Below are positions 30,332 to 40,288 of a stretch of 64,000 bases of DNA, piece by piece. The notes beneath the pieces are model-generated. The model was not told the DNA's origin. It worked only from the letters and a program-made list of their open reading frames with translations, and searched no databases. Made by a program: the position numbers and the translations under genes. Every line of letters starts with the position of its first letter. Within the stretch, counting starts at the first letter, position 1. Source of the DNA: Aquipseudomonas alcaligenes NBRC 14159 (GTDB lineage: Bacteria; Pseudomonadota; Gammaproteobacteria; Pseudomonadales; Pseudomonadaceae); NCBI RefSeq assembly GCF_000467105.1, contig NZ_BATI01000003.1, forward strand, positions 62,001 through 126,000, read 5' to 3'.

Positions 30332-31666
30332 TCAGGCCGCCTGCTCACGCGCGGCGGCCATCAGCGCCTCGATCTCGGCCACGGTCTTGGGCACGCCGCC
30401 GGTGATGATCTCGCAACCGGTCTTGGTCACCAGCACGTCATCCTCGATGCGCACGCCGATACCGCGCCATTTCTTGGCGACCTTCTCGTTGTCCACGGCG
30501 ATGTAGATGCCCGGCTCGACCGTCATCGCCATGCCCGGCTCGAGCACGCGCCACTCGCCGCCGACCTTGTAGTCGCCAACATCGTGCACATCCATGCCCA
30601 GCCAGTGACCGGCGCGATGCATGTAGAAAGGCTTGTAGGCCTCGGCGGCGATCAGTTCGTCGACCGCGCCTTCGAGCAAACCCAGCTCGACCAGGCCGGC
30701 GGTGATCACCCGCACGGTGGCCTCATGGGCCTCGTTCCAGTGCTTGCCCGGAGCGATCTCGAGGAAAGCGGCTTCCTGGGCGGCCAGCACCAGCTCGTAG
30801 ATGGCCTTCTGCTCGGGCGAGAACTTGCCGCTGACCGGAAAGGTGCGGGTGATGTCGCTGGCGTAGCAGTCGATCTCGCAACCGGCGTCGATCAGCACCA
30901 GGTCACCGTCGCGCAGCAGCGCGTCGTTCTCGCGATAGTGCAGGATGCAGGCGTTGCGTCCGGCGGCGACGATCGAGCCGTAGGCCGGCATCTTCGCCCC
31001 GCCCTTGCGGAACTCGTAGTCCAGCTCGGCTTCCAGGTGGTACTCGTAGAGGCCGGCGCGGCTCACCTGCATGGCGCGCACGTGGGCGCGCGCGCTGATC
31101 TCGGCGGCCTCGCGCATGACCTTGGCCTCGGCCGCGCTCTTGTACAGGCGCATGTCGTGCAGCAGGTGGTCGAGGGCGACGAATTCGTTGGGCGGCGTCG
31201 CGCCCTGGCGCGCCTTGGAGCGGATCACGTTGATCCACTCCATCAGCCGGTGGTCGAACTTCTCGTTGGTGCCGATTGCGTAGTAGACGCGCTCGCGGCC
31301 CTCGATCAGGCCAGGCAGGATGTCGTCGATATCGCCGATGGGGAAGGCATCGTCGGCGCCGTACTGCGCCACCGCGCCGTCCTGGCCGGCGCGCAGGCCG
31401 TCCCACAGCTCGCGCTCGGGATCGCGCTCGCGGCAGAACAGCACGTACTCGCCATGCTCGCGGCCGGGGATCAGCACCATCACCGCCTCCGGCTCGGGGA
31501 AGCCGGTGAGGTACTGGAAGTCGCTATCCTGGCGGTAGACGTGCTCGACGTCGCGGTTGCGGATGTAGACCGGCGCCGCCGGCAGGATGGCGATGCTGTT
31601 GGGCTCCATCTGCTCCATCAGCGACTTGCGCCGGCGGGCGTACTCTGCGCGGGGGATGCTGACCAT
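30332..31666 (-). CDS. pepP: Xaa-Pro aminopeptidase
   Basis: 444-residue M24B aminopeptidase P releasing N-terminal residues next to proline. Dinuclear metal ligands are seen in LIDAGCEIDCYASDITRTFP (two Asp), MHRAGHWLGMDVHDVG (His), TVEPGIYI (Glu) and GVRIEDDVLVT (Glu). Start MVSIPRAEYARRRKSLMEQM at 31666 matches the family N-terminus. It follows ygfB by ten bases. Confidence 0.95.
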   Translation of the reverse strand: MVSIPRAEYARRRKSLMEQMEPNSIAILPAAPVYIRNRDVEHVYRQDSDFQYLTGFPEPEAVMVLIPGREHGEYVLFCRERDPERELWDGLRAGQDGAVAQYGADDAFPIGDIDDILPGLIEGRERVYYAIGTNEKFDHRLMEWINVIRSKARQGATPPNEFVALDHLLHDMRLYKSAAEAKVMREAAEISARAHVRAMQVSRAGLYEYHLEAELDYEFRKGGAKMPAYGSIVAAGRNACILHYRENDALLRDGDLVLIDAGCEIDCYASDITRTFPVSGKFSPEQKAIYELVLAAQEAAFLEIAPGKHWNEAHEATVRVITAGLVELGLLEGAVDELIAAEAYKPFYMHRAGHWLGMDVHDVGDYKVGGEWRVLEPGMAMTVEPGIYIAVDNEKVAKKWRGIGVRIEDDVLVTKTGCEIITGGVPKTVAEIEALMAAAREQAA

Positions 31667-31676
31667 GGGCTCGACC

Positions 31677-32231
31677 TTAATGCAGGGAAGGTTTCGGGGC
31701 CGGCGCGGCGGGCTTGCCACACTCGGCGAACAGCAGCAGCGGGGCGACGCGCAGGTACTCCATCACTTCCATGTAATCGCTCTCGCCGTCCTCGGACTCT
31801 TCCAGGCCGCTCTGCACCTGGGCAATGGCGGAGAGGTCCTGCAGCACCTCCATGGCCTCGGCGCTCAGCGGTGCGTTGCCGACCACCATGCCGAAGCCGT
31901 CGAGGAAGCCCTGGCACCACTGGCCCAGGGCCTTGGCCCGCTCGGCCAGCGGCGCATCATCGGCGGGCAGCAGCAGAACCAGGGTGATGTCGCTGCCGGA
32001 CAGCTCGCCCTTGACCATCTCCTGCAGGCCGACCAGCGCCTGGCGCACGTTGTCGGCCGGCTCGCCACCGAGCAGCTCGCAGGCATCGGCGATCCAGGAC
32101 TCGGCCTCGAAGCCGGCACCGGCGCAGCTGCGACCGAGCAGCAAGCCATGCAGTTCGGCAGGGGAAACGGGTTTGCCAGTGCTCGCCAGCAAGGCGGCGA
32201 AGGCGGCGTAGGGGGAATTCGAAGTGGACAT
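31677..32231 (-). CDS. ygfB: UPF0149/YgfB family protein
   Basis: 184-residue helical protein with the family marks [16 protein letters not shown] and [10 protein letters not shown]. YgfB-type proteins sit next to pepP across gamma-proteobacteria, and in P. aeruginosa YgfB has been linked to AmpDh3 and beta-lactam resistance. It is first in the minus-strand operon ygfB-pepP-ubiH-thioesterase-ubiI and divergent from the zapA unit. Confidence 0.9.
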   Translation of the reverse strand: MSTSNSPYAAFAALLASTGKPVSPAELHGLLLGRSCAGAGFEAESWIADACELLGGEPADNVRQALVGLQEMVKGELSGSDITLVLLLPADDAPLAERAKALGQWCQGFLDGFGMVVGNAPLSAEAMEVLQDLSAIAQVQSGLEESEDGESDYMEVMEYLRVAPLLLFAECGKPAAPAPKPSLH

Positions 32232-32364
32232 GGCAACTAGGCGCTGAACCGCGCGATCTCTAGAATGGAGGCTCCGTATCCTAGCACCGGCAGGCGCACG
32301 CGGGCCATCGCACCGCCGCCGCGCATCCTTTATAGTGCAGCCACTCACAGCCCTGGTAGAGCCG

Positions 32365-32574
32365 ATGGAAGACGCCGAACTGCAAGCCCTCTCGCGTAAG
32401 CTGGAACTCTTGATTCAGCGCGTCGAGCAGCTCAAGTCGCAGAACCGCGCCCTGCTGGCCAGTGAGAAGGCCTGGCGCGAGGAACGCGCCCATCTGATCG
32501 AAAAGAACGAAATGGCCCGGCTCAAGGTCGAAGCGATGATTTCGCGCCTGAAGGCCCTGGAGCAGGACTCATGA
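32365..32574 (+). CDS. Small coiled-coil protein upstream of zapA (TIGR02449 type)
   Basis: 69-residue protein, [20 protein letters not shown] onward, almost entirely heptad-like helix. It overlaps the zapA ATG by four bases (ATGA at 32571-32574), which makes it co-translated with zapA. It may be a partner of ZapA or of FtsZ; this is inferred from coupling and coiled-coil nature (ZapB-like position). A GTG at 32335 would add ten residues but lies in the probable promoter. Confidence 0.82.
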   Translation: MEDAELQALSRKLELLIQRVEQLKSQNRALLASEKAWREERAHLIEKNEMARLKVEAMISRLKALEQDS

Positions 32575-32885
32575 CCCAGCCGAACACCGTTACCGTACAT
32601 ATCCTCGACAAGGAATACTGCATCGCCTGCCCGGCGGACGAGCGCGCCAACCTGGAGAGCGCGGCCCGCTACCTGGACGGCAAGATGCGCGAGATCCGCT
32701 CCGGCGGCAAAGTCATCGGTGCCGACCGCATCGCCGTGATGGCCGCGCTGAACATCACCCACGACCTGCTGCACAAGCAGCAGCGCCTGGACCAGGAAGC
32801 CGACTCCACCCGCGCCAAGGTGCGTGACCTGCTGGAGCGCGTCGACGGTGCCCTGGCCGCCGATCCGGATGGTCAATTGCTCTGA
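32571..32885 (+). CDS. zapA: Cell division protein ZapA
   Basis: 104-residue protein with the ZapA fold. The N-terminal globular part is NTVTVHILDKEYCIACPADE and LESAARYLDGKMREIR, followed by a C-terminal coiled coil. ZapA promotes FtsZ bundling at the septum. It immediately precedes the 6S RNA gene, the conserved zapA-ssrS-fau order. Confidence 0.95.
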   Translation: MTQPNTVTVHILDKEYCIACPADERANLESAARYLDGKMREIRSGGKVIGADRIAVMAALNITHDLLHKQQRLDQEADSTRAKVRDLLERVDGALAADPDGQLL

Positions 32886-32906
32886 TGCCAGAGCGGCGCG
32901 ATGGGG

Positions 32907-32912
32907 TATACT
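32907..32912 (+). promoter_or_regulatory. -10 element of the 6S RNA promoter
   Basis: TATACT lies about seven bases before the inferred 5' end of 6S RNA. No clear -35 was identified at 16-18 bases. Confidence 0.6.
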
Positions 32913-32917
32913 GCCGA

Positions 32918-33097
32918 CCAGCTCCCTGGAGTGTTGGCCAGTCGGTGATGTCCCTGAGCCGATACGCACAACCACGGGGGTTGCCAGTGGGGCCGGTGTG
33001 CATGTCCGCCTGACGGAAAGCCTTAACGCCTCCTGCAATCTCCACCTTGAACTTTCGGGTTCAAGGGCTAACCCGACAGCGGCACGCCCAGGGAGTC
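32918..33097 (+). ncRNA. ssrS: 6S RNA
   Basis: The stretch from CCAGCTCCCTGG to GGGAGTC carries the blocks of Pseudomonas 6S RNA: GTTGGCCAGTCGGTGATGTC, GGTGTGCATGTCCGC, GACGGAAAGCCTTAA, CTTGAACTTTCGGGTTCAAG and CCCGACAGCGGCACG. Its ends pair to form the closing stem. 6S RNA binds sigma-70 RNA polymerase holoenzyme as a promoter mimic in stationary phase. It lies between zapA and fau as in many gamma-proteobacteria. Ends are approximate to a few bases. Confidence 0.93.
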
Positions 33098-33106
33098 CTG
33101 ATTCTC

Positions 33107-33706
33107 ATGCTTGAAGCCGGCAATCTGTCCCGCCCGGCCCTGCGCCGCCAGCTGCGCCAGGCGCGCCGCAACCTTTCCCCGCAACAGCAGAAACGCGCAG
33201 CCCGCGACCTCTATCGCCAACTGGCGCAGCACCCGCTGTTCCGCCGCAGCCGCTATATCGCCCTGTACCTGCCCAACGACGGCGAGATCGACCCGCGCCC
33301 ACTGCTGCGCGAGGCCCAGCGCCGCGGCAAGGCCACCTACCTGCCGGTACTCAAGCGCTGGCCGCGCACCAAAATGAGCTTCCAGCGCGTGCATCCGCAC
33401 GAAAGCATGACCCGCAACCGCTTCCGCATTGCCGAGCCGCAGGACCTGCCCGCCCGCCAGCGCAAAGTCTGGACGCTGGACCTGATCCTGCTGCCGCTGG
33501 TGGGTTTCGACGAACAGGGCGGGCGCCTGGGCATGGGCGGCGGCTTCTACGACCGCAGCCTGGCCTACCGGCAATTGCGCAAAAATTGGCACAAGCCGAC
33601 GCTGCTGGGCCTGGCCCATGAATGTCAGAAGGTGGATCACCTGGCGCTGGCCAGCTGGGATGTGCGTCTCGGTGCGGTGGTGACCGACCGGCGCTGGTAT
33701 TGCTGA
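33107..33706 (+). CDS. fau: 5-formyltetrahydrofolate cyclo-ligase
   Basis: 199-residue enzyme converting 5-formyl-THF to 5,10-methenyl-THF with ATP. Family marks are LRRQLRQARRNLSPQQQKRA at the N-terminus, IALYLPNDGEIDP, and the ATP/metal site LLPLVGFDEQGGRLGMGGGFYDR. ATG at 33107 starts ten bases after the 6S RNA end; a longer frame back to 33047 would run inside 6S RNA. Co-transcription with 6S RNA is the known arrangement. Confidence 0.94.
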   Translation: MLEAGNLSRPALRRQLRQARRNLSPQQQKRAARDLYRQLAQHPLFRRSRYIALYLPNDGEIDPRPLLREAQRRGKATYLPVLKRWPRTKMSFQRVHPHESMTRNRFRIAEPQDLPARQRKVWTLDLILLPLVGFDEQGGRLGMGGGFYDRSLAYRQLRKNWHKPTLLGLAHECQKVDHLALASWDVRLGAVVTDRRWYC

Positions 33707-33742
33707 GGTCGCCGCGCTCCCTGCGGCAACGTCAACGGTGGG

Positions 33743-33871
33743 TCATTGCCCCTGGGTAACCGCCGGCGGATTGCCCTGACGATCCCAGAGACCCTGGGTG
33801 TAACCTGTGGTAACCATCCCCAGGCTGAACAGAATGACCAGGACCCACAACAGATCTGGCTTGCGTTTCAT
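33743..33871 (-). CDS. 42-residue single-helix membrane peptide
   Basis: Short protein MKRKPDLLWVLVILFSLGMV plus a tail with GYTQGLWDRQG. It has a basic N-terminus, one membrane helix and a polar C-terminus, as expected for a small inner-membrane or signal-anchored protein. It is preceded by GGGGGAGG just before the ATG, a strong ribosome site. It lies between fau and the EVE-domain gene. Function unknown. Confidence 0.75.
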   Translation of the reverse strand: MKRKPDLLWVLVILFSLGMVTTGYTQGLWDRQGNPPAVTQGQ

Positions 33872-34071
33872 CGAGTTGCCTCCCCCTTTCGGCACACTGC
33901 TTGGCTTTACCGGTGGCGGTGTTGTTATTGGCCGTAAACGGCGGCGCCTAGCCTGAGCCATCGACCCGCAAGAAGCGGTGAAGACCCACACATTTTTTGA
34001 CGCCATCCGGCAGTCATTGACGGGAACGATTTTCACTCCCGCGCAAAGACCGGCAAACAGGAGCAAAGTTC

Positions 34072-34521
34072 ATGCCTTATTGGCTGATGAAATCGGAACC
34101 CGACGAACTGTCCATCCTGCACCTGCAGAAGCTCGGTCGTGCACGCTGGGACGGCGTACGCAACTACCAGGCGCGCAACTTCCTGCGCAGCATGCAGCCA
34201 GGCGATCTTTTCTTCTTCTATCACTCCAGCTGCCCGGAGCCGGGCATCGCCGGTATCGCGCGGATCGCCGGGCCGGTCTACCCCGACCCCACCGCCCTCG
34301 ACCCGCAGAGCCACTACTTCGATGCCAAGGCCAGCACCGAGAAGAATCCCTGGAGCGCACTGGACGTGGAGTTCGTCGAAGCCTTCCCGCGCGTGCTGCC
34401 GCTGGCGCGCCTGCGCGACAACCCGGCACTGGCGGAACTGGCCCTGGTGCAGCGCGGCAGCCGGCTGTCGGTGATGCCGGTCAACGAGGCCGAGTGGCAA
34501 GCCGTGCTGGCCATGCGTTGA
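34072..34521 (+). CDS. EVE domain protein
   Basis: 149-residue single EVE domain, beginning MPYWLMKSEPDELSILHLQK and containing GVRNYQARNFLRSMQPGDLF. EVE belongs to the PUA-like superfamily and in studied members binds modified bases or RNA. A good AGGAGC ribosome site precedes the ATG. Cellular target unknown. It is divergent from the 42-residue membrane peptide gene. Confidence 0.92.
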   Translation: MPYWLMKSEPDELSILHLQKLGRARWDGVRNYQARNFLRSMQPGDLFFFYHSSCPEPGIAGIARIAGPVYPDPTALDPQSHYFDAKASTEKNPWSALDVEFVEAFPRVLPLARLRDNPALAELALVQRGSRLSVMPVNEAEWQAVLAMR

Positions 34522-34571
34522 GCCGTTCGCGGCACTGTGCTATCACCAAGGCATAGCCCGCGGAGCCGACG

Positions 34572-36431
34572 ATGCGCGCACAACCCGCCTGGCCGGCGCG
34601 TCTGGCCCTGGTTCTCCTTCTGCTGCTGCTGAGTGCGGCCAGCCTGATGATCTGGCGCCAGCTGGAGCAGGACCAGCACGAGCGCCTGGACGAGCGCCTC
34701 GACTACCAGGCGCGCAGCCTCGCCCGCCAGCTCGAAGGCACCCTGCATACCGAAGTGGAAGGCCTCGGCCGCATCGCCCGCCTGTGGAACAACCTCGGTC
34801 GCCTGAACCGGGAGGACTGGGAAACCGAGGCGGGAGCGGCGCTGACCGACTTTCCCGCCTACCAGTCGGTGCAGTGGGTCGGCGCCGACCTGCAGATGCG
34901 CTGGCTTCTGCCTCTGCAGGGCAACGAAGCCGCACGCAACTTCCGCCTCACCGCGGATCACCCCAACTACCCGCTGGCCATGCAGGCCCGGCAGACCGGC
35001 GAGCAGCGCTTCTCCAACAGTTTTCCGCTGGTCCAGGGCGGCCGCGGCTTCGTCCTCTACACCCCGCTGTACCTCAGGGATGCGCGGGGCGAGCGGCAAT
35101 TCGACGGTTTCCTGCAGGGCGTATTTCGCGTCGAGCCGCTGATGGACCAGCTGCTCACCCAGCTCGACAACGACAGCTTCAGCCTGCGCCTGCTGGAAAA
35201 CGGCCAGAGCCTGTACAGCCGGGAACGCCCCGGAACCCTGAGCAAAAGAGCCATCACGGTACCGCTGCGCCTGCTCAACAACGCCAGCTTCAGCCTGCAG
35301 CTGAGCCCCACCGAACACTTGCTGCAGCAGCTGTCCACGCCGCTGCCACAGGTGGTGCTGGGCGGCGGCCTGGCCATCAGCCTGCTGCTGGTGGCGGCTC
35401 TCGGCCTGGCCCTGGAGAACGCCCGCCGCGCCGGCGCCATGCAGCAGGCCAATCGCGACCTGCAGGCCGAGGCGGCGCGCCGCGAGGAGACCGAGCGACA
35501 CCTGCGCGATAGCCGCGAGCGCCTGCAGCTGGTGCTCGACCTGACCGACTCCAGCCGCGACAGCCTGTTCATCTTCGATACCCGCAGCCGCGAGCTGCTG
35601 CACATGAACCAGGCCACCTATGCCGACCTCGGCTACCGCCCGGAGCAGTTCGCCCAGCTGCTGCGCGACGAACCGGAAAAGCTGCTGCCCGGCTTTCACA
35701 GCTGGCTGGAGCTGGTCCGTCATGCCCAGCAGGACAACCAGTCGCGGATCTTCCAGCGCGAGCTGATCCGCCGCGACGGCAGTCGCCAGCCGGCGGAGAT
35801 CAACACCCAGCTGGTGCAGCAGGGCGAGCGCGAATACCTGATCGCCGTGTCGCGCGACAACCGCGAGCGCCTGGAACTGGAGGCGCGCCTGCAGCGCCTG
35901 TCACAGCTGGACGGGCTGACCGGCCTGTACAACCGGCGTTTCTTCGACCAGCAGCTGCACAGCGAATGGCGGCGCCTGCGCCGCATCGGCGGGCCGCTGG
36001 CACTGCTGATGGTGGATATCGACCACTTCAAGGCCTACAACGACAATCTCGGCCACCTGGCCGGCGACGATGCCCTGCGCCAGGTCGCCAGCGTGCTGCA
36101 GGACAGCCTGCAGCGCGAGGGCGACGTGGTATGCCGCTATGGCGGCGAGGAGTTCGCCATCATCCTCGCCAACACCGGCCTGGAGGGCGGCGAGCACGTC
36201 GCCGCGCGGGTTCACGAGCTGATCGCCGGCCTCGGCATCGCTCACCCGGTCAGCCCCGAAGGCCGCCTGACCCTGAGCATCGGCCTGGCGGTGGCCGACC
36301 CGGTGGCCGAGGAGCAACCCGGCGGCCTGGTGGCACGCAGCGACCAGGCGCTATACCGGGCCAAGCATGCCGGACGCAACCGCACTTGCATCTGGAACGC
36401 CAACGGCGTGAAGCTTGATCCCCCCGTTTGA
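34572..36431 (+). CDS. CHASE-PAS-GGDEF diguanylate cyclase
   Basis: 619-residue inner-membrane sensor. TM1 lies about residues 9-28 and a periplasmic CHASE-like sensor about 30-255 (PNYPLAMQARQTGEQRFSNS, GGRGFVLYTPLYL). TM2 is about 258-280. A coiled segment and a PAS domain (about 315-430) follow, then a C-terminal GGDEF domain (about 445-605). The active-site GGEEF is intact in CRYGGEEFAIIL. An RxxD inhibitory site (REGD) lies five residues before it, so it should make c-di-GMP and be product-inhibited. It precedes the export operon but by 87 bases, so co-regulation is uncertain. Confidence 0.93.
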   Translation: MRAQPAWPARLALVLLLLLLSAASLMIWRQLEQDQHERLDERLDYQARSLARQLEGTLHTEVEGLGRIARLWNNLGRLNREDWETEAGAALTDFPAYQSVQWVGADLQMRWLLPLQGNEAARNFRLTADHPNYPLAMQARQTGEQRFSNSFPLVQGGRGFVLYTPLYLRDARGERQFDGFLQGVFRVEPLMDQLLTQLDNDSFSLRLLENGQSLYSRERPGTLSKRAITVPLRLLNNASFSLQLSPTEHLLQQLSTPLPQVVLGGGLAISLLLVAALGLALENARRAGAMQQANRDLQAEAARREETERHLRDSRERLQLVLDLTDSSRDSLFIFDTRSRELLHMNQATYADLGYRPEQFAQLLRDEPEKLLPGFHSWLELVRHAQQDNQSRIFQRELIRRDGSRQPAEINTQLVQQGEREYLIAVSRDNRERLELEARLQRLSQLDGLTGLYNRRFFDQQLHSEWRRLRRIGGPLALLMVDIDHFKAYNDNLGHLAGDDALRQVASVLQDSLQREGDVVCRYGGEEFAIILANTGLEGGEHVAARVHELIAGLGIAHPVSPEGRLTLSIGLAVADPVAEEQPGGLVARSDQALYRAKHAGRNRTCIWNANGVKLDPPV

Positions 36432-36518
36432 CCTGCATCAAACCGCGCAGGCGACGAACGGCAGAAAATGGAAGCCTGCTAACCATTGCCCCGAGCGGGG
36501 CGCAGAAGGGAAGCCCTG

Positions 36519-37586
36519 ATGATGAACGCGCAACGCCCCCTGCCCTATCTGATCGCCGCCGGCCTCGCCCTGCTGGCGGCGGCCGCCTGGTGGCAGCTGC
36601 GCCCGGACGAGCTGGGTGAAGGCTTCGCCAGCGGCAACGGGCGTATCGAAGCCACCGAGGTGGATGTCGCCACCAAGCTGGCCGGGCGCATCGCCAGCAT
36701 CGCCGTGGACGAGGGCGACTTCGTCCAGCCCGGCCAGTTGCTCGCGCAGATGGACACCCAGGTGCTCGACGCCCAGCTGGCCCAGGCCCGCGCCCAGCTC
36801 AAGCAGGCCGAGAATGGCGAAGTCACCGCGGCCAGCCAGATCACCCTGCGCGAGAGCGAGAAACTCGCCGCCGAGGCCGTGGTGCGCCAGCGCCAGGCCG
36901 AACTGGAGGCCGCCCGCAAGCGCCACAGCCGCAGTGCCAAGCTGGTCGAGCGCAACGCCATGGCCCAGCAGCAGCTGGACGACGACCTGGCCCGCCTGCA
37001 GAGCGCCGAGGCCGCGCTGGCGGCAGCGCGCGCCCAGGTCAGCTCGGCCGCGGCCGGCATCGCCGCCGCGCAGTCGCAGGCGATCGAGGCACAGTCCGCC
37101 AGCGAAGCGGCACGCGCCATGGTCGCGCGCCTGCAGGCGGACATCGACGACAGCCAGCTCAAGGCGCCGCGCGCCGGGCGCGTGCAGTACCGCGTGACCC
37201 AGCCGGGTGAAGTGCTCGGCGCCGGCGGCAAGGTGCTCAACCTGGTCGACCTCACCGACGTCTACATGACCTTCTTCCTGCCCGAGCGCCAGGCCGGCCG
37301 AGTGGCCCTCGGCAGCGAAGTGCGCCTGGTGATCGATGCCGCGCCGCAGTACGTGATTCCGGCCAAGGTCAGCTATGTGGCCAGCGTCGCCCAGTTCACC
37401 CCGAAAACCGTGGAAACCGCCAGCGAGCGCGAGAAGCTGATGTTCCGGGTCAAGGCGCGCATCGATCCCGAGCTGCTGAGCAAGCACCTGCAGCAGGTGA
37501 AGACCGGCGTGCCCGGCATGGCCTACCTGCGCCTTGATCCCGAGGCCGAGTGGCCGGCACACCTGGCGATCAAGGTTCCGCAATGA
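36519..37586 (+). CDS. HlyD-family membrane fusion protein (YhiI-like)
   Basis: 355-residue periplasmic adaptor. An N-terminal membrane anchor ([18 protein letters not shown]) is followed by a biotinyl-lipoyl half ([20 protein letters not shown]), a long coiled-coil hairpin with many Ala/Gln/Glu residues, the second lipoyl half ([20 protein letters not shown]) and a beta-barrel domain. The ATG at 36519 follows AGAAGGGAAG. The stop overlaps the next gene's ATG. It forms a tripartite-type exporter with the two following genes; the outer-membrane partner is not here. Confidence 0.9.
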   Translation: MMNAQRPLPYLIAAGLALLAAAAWWQLRPDELGEGFASGNGRIEATEVDVATKLAGRIASIAVDEGDFVQPGQLLAQMDTQVLDAQLAQARAQLKQAENGEVTAASQITLRESEKLAAEAVVRQRQAELEAARKRHSRSAKLVERNAMAQQQLDDDLARLQSAEAALAAARAQVSSAAAGIAAAQSQAIEAQSASEAARAMVARLQADIDDSQLKAPRAGRVQYRVTQPGEVLGAGGKVLNLVDLTDVYMTFFLPERQAGRVALGSEVRLVIDAAPQYVIPAKVSYVASVAQFTPKTVETASEREKLMFRVKARIDPELLSKHLQQVKTGVPGMAYLRLDPEAEWPAHLAIKVPQ

Positions 37587-40288
37587 ACCCGGCGGTCGCC
37601 CGCCTCAGCGGCGTCGGCCTGCGCTATGGCGCGACCCGCGCCCTCGAGGCCATCGACCTGGAGCTGCCGGCGCAGCGCATGGTCGGCCTGATCGGCCCGG
37701 ACGGCGTCGGCAAGTCCAGCCTGCTGGCGCTGATCGCCGGGGCGCGGCAGATTCAGGCCGGCAGCGTCGAGGTACTCGACGGCGATATGGCCGACGCGCG
37801 CCACCGCCGCCGCGTCTGCCCGCATATCGCCTACATGCCCCAGGGCCTGGGCAAGAACCTCTACCCCACGCTGTCGGTGTTCGAGAACCTCGACTTCTTC
37901 GGCCGCCTGTTCGGCCAGGACGCCGCCGAGCGCGAGCGCCGCATCGACGACCTGCTGCGCAGCACCGGCCTGTCGGCGTTCCGCGAACGCCCGGCGGGCA
38001 AGCTGTCCGGCGGCATGAAGCAGAAGCTCGGACTGTGCTGCGCGCTGATCCATGACCCTGACCTGCTGATCCTCGACGAGCCGACCACCGGCGTCGACCC
38101 GCTGTCGCGCAACCAGTTCTGGGAGCTGATCGCCCGTATCCGCGCGCAGCGCCCGCAGATGAGCGTGCTGGTGGCCACCGCCTACATGGAGGAGGCCGAG
38201 CGCTTCGACCATCTGGTGGCGATGGACGCCGGCCGGGTACTGGCCGAAGGCAGCCCGGCCGAGCTGCGCACGCGTACCGGCTGCGCCAGCCTGGAGCAGG
38301 CCTTCATTGCCCTGCTGCCGGATGAGAAACGTCGCGACCACCGCGAGGTAGTGATCCAGCCCCTGCAGGACAACAGCGAGATCGCCATCGAGGCCAAGGG
38401 CCTGACCATGCGCTTCGGTGACTTTGTCGCGGTCGACGCGGTGTCGTTCCGCATCCGCCGTGGCGAGATCTTCGGCTTCCTCGGCTCCAACGGCTGCGGC
38501 AAGAGCACCACCATGAAGATGCTCACCGGCCTGCTACCCGCTTCCGAAGGCGAAGCCCTGCTGTTCGGCCAGACGGTGGACCCGCGCGACATGGCCACGC
38601 GCCGGCGGGTCGGCTACATGTCGCAGGCCTTCTCCCTCTATAGCGAGCTGACGGTAAGGCAGAACCTGGAACTGCACGCCCGCCTGTTCCATGTGCCGGC
38701 CGCGCAGATCGACAATCGGGTCGCCGCGATGGCGCGCCGCTTCGATCTCGGCGCGGTCATGGACATGCTCCCCGAGCGCCTTCCGCTGGGCATTCGCCAG
38801 CGCCTGTCGCTGGCCGTGGCGGTGATCCACCAGCCGGAGATCCTGATCCTCGACGAGCCCACCTCGGGCGTCGACCCGGTGGCGCGCGACGGCTTCTGGC
38901 AGCTGATGCTCGACCTGTCGCGCCAGGACGGCGTGACCATCTTCATCTCCACCCACTTCATGAACGAGGCGCAGCGCTGCGACCGCATCTCGCTGATGCA
39001 CGCCGGCAAGGTGCTGGACAGCGACACGCCGCAGGGGCTGATGGCCAAGCGCGGGCTGGACAGCCTGGAAGCGACCTTCATCGCCTACCTGCAGGAGGCG
39101 GTCGGCGAGCAACCGATGAACACTGCGCCGCCGCTGGAACAGGCGCCGCCCCCGCAGCGCCAGCGCTTCAGCCTGCGCCGCCTGTTCAGCTACGCCCGCC
39201 GCGAGGCGCTGGAGCTGCGGCGCGACCCGATCCGCGGCGGCATGGCCCTGCTCGGCACGGTACTGCTGCTGTTTATCATCGGCTACGGCATCAGCCTGGA
39301 CGTCGAGGACCTGACCTTCGCCGTGCTCGACCGCGACCAGACCACCACCAGCCAGGAGTACCACCGCAACCTCTCCGGCTCGCGCTACTTCCTGGAGAAG
39401 CCGGCGCTGCGCGACTACGCCGAGCTGGAACGGCGCCTGCGCAATGGCGACATCAGCCTGGCCGTGGAGATCCCGCCGCACTTCGGCCGCGACCTCAAGC
39501 GCGGCGCCAGCCCGCAGATCGGCATGTGGATCGACGGCGCCATGCCGACCCGTGCCGAGACCATCAAGGGCTACGTCGCCGGCCTGCACCAGCACTACCT
39601 GGCCGAGCTGGCGCGGCGCTCGCCGCAGCCACTGGCCGCCAGCGCCGCCGGCCTGGAGGTGCGCTACCGCTACAACCCGGACGTGGAGAGCCTCAAGGCC
39701 ATGGTGCCGGCGGTGATCCCGCTGCTGCTGATGCTGATCCCGGCCATGCTCACGGCCCTCGGCGTGGTGCGCGAGAAGGAGCTGGGTTCGATCATCAACC
39801 TCTACGTCACCCCGGTCACGCGCCTGGAATTCCTCATCGGCAAGCAGCTGCCCTACATCGCCCTGGGCCTGTTCAACTGCGCCCTGCTGGTGCTGCTGGC
39901 GGTGACGGTGTTCGACGTGCCGCTGAAGGGCAGCGCGTTCACCCTCGGCCTCGGCGCGCTGCTCTACGTCGCCTGCGCCACCGGCCTGGGCCTGCTGATG
40001 TCGACCTTCACCAATAGCCAGATCGCCGCCGTGTTCGGCACTGCGATCGCCACGCTGCTACCGGCCATCCAGTTCTCCGGGCTGATCTACCCGGTCGCCT
40101 CGCTGGAAGGCTTCGGCGCCCTGGTCGGCCAGTTGTACCCGACCTCGCAATTCCTGGTGATCAGCCGCGGCGTGTTCTCCAAGGCGCTGGAGCTGCGCGA
40201 CCTGCTCGGCTACTTCGTCGCCCTGGCGCTGACCGTGCCGCTGCTCACCCTGCTCAGCGCCAGCCTGCTGCGCAAACAGGAGGTGTGA
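37583..40288 (+). CDS. rbbA: RbbA-like ABC fusion: two ATPase domains plus ABC-2 permease
   Basis: 901-residue protein. The first nucleotide-binding domain has Walker A GPDGVGKS at 38-45, signature LSGGMKQ, and Walker [14 protein letters not shown]. The second has GSNGCGKS near 301 and Walker [14 protein letters not shown], but its signature reads LPLGIRQR at 400-407 in place of LSGGQ. The C-terminal part (about 545-901) is an ABC-2-type permease with six helices. The layout is that of E. coli RbbA, whose gene has the same HlyD and ABC-2 neighbours. In the mRNA it overlaps both neighbours. Substrate unknown; the ribosome-associated role reported for RbbA is not testable here. Confidence 0.9.
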   Translation: MNPAVARLSGVGLRYGATRALEAIDLELPAQRMVGLIGPDGVGKSSLLALIAGARQIQAGSVEVLDGDMADARHRRRVCPHIAYMPQGLGKNLYPTLSVFENLDFFGRLFGQDAAERERRIDDLLRSTGLSAFRERPAGKLSGGMKQKLGLCCALIHDPDLLILDEPTTGVDPLSRNQFWELIARIRAQRPQMSVLVATAYMEEAERFDHLVAMDAGRVLAEGSPAELRTRTGCASLEQAFIALLPDEKRRDHREVVIQPLQDNSEIAIEAKGLTMRFGDFVAVDAVSFRIRRGEIFGFLGSNGCGKSTTMKMLTGLLPASEGEALLFGQTVDPRDMATRRRVGYMSQAFSLYSELTVRQNLELHARLFHVPAAQIDNRVAAMARRFDLGAVMDMLPERLPLGIRQRLSLAVAVIHQPEILILDEPTSGVDPVARDGFWQLMLDLSRQDGVTIFISTHFMNEAQRCDRISLMHAGKVLDSDTPQGLMAKRGLDSLEATFIAYLQEAVGEQPMNTAPPLEQAPPPQRQRFSLRRLFSYARREALELRRDPIRGGMALLGTVLLLFIIGYGISLDVEDLTFAVLDRDQTTTSQEYHRNLSGSRYFLEKPALRDYAELERRLRNGDISLAVEIPPHFGRDLKRGASPQIGMWIDGAMPTRAETIKGYVAGLHQHYLAELARRSPQPLAASAAGLEVRYRYNPDVESLKAMVPAVIPLLLMLIPAMLTALGVVREKELGSIINLYVTPVTRLEFLIGKQLPYIALGLFNCALLVLLAVTVFDVPLKGSAFTLGLGALLYVACATGLGLLMSTFTNSQIAAVFGTAIATLLPAIQFSGLIYPVASLEGFGALVGQLYPTSQFLVISRGVFSKALELRDLLGYFVALALTVPLLTLLSASLLRKQEV

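Noticed and set aside
27339..31987. Long plus-strand open frames opposite ubiI, ubiH and pepP
   Set aside because: They are antisense to well-supported conserved genes and show the same shadow composition.
33047..33106. Longer N-terminus for the formyltetrahydrofolate cyclo-ligase
   Set aside because: The added codons lie inside 6S RNA and are not conserved protein; the ATG at 33107 fits the family start.
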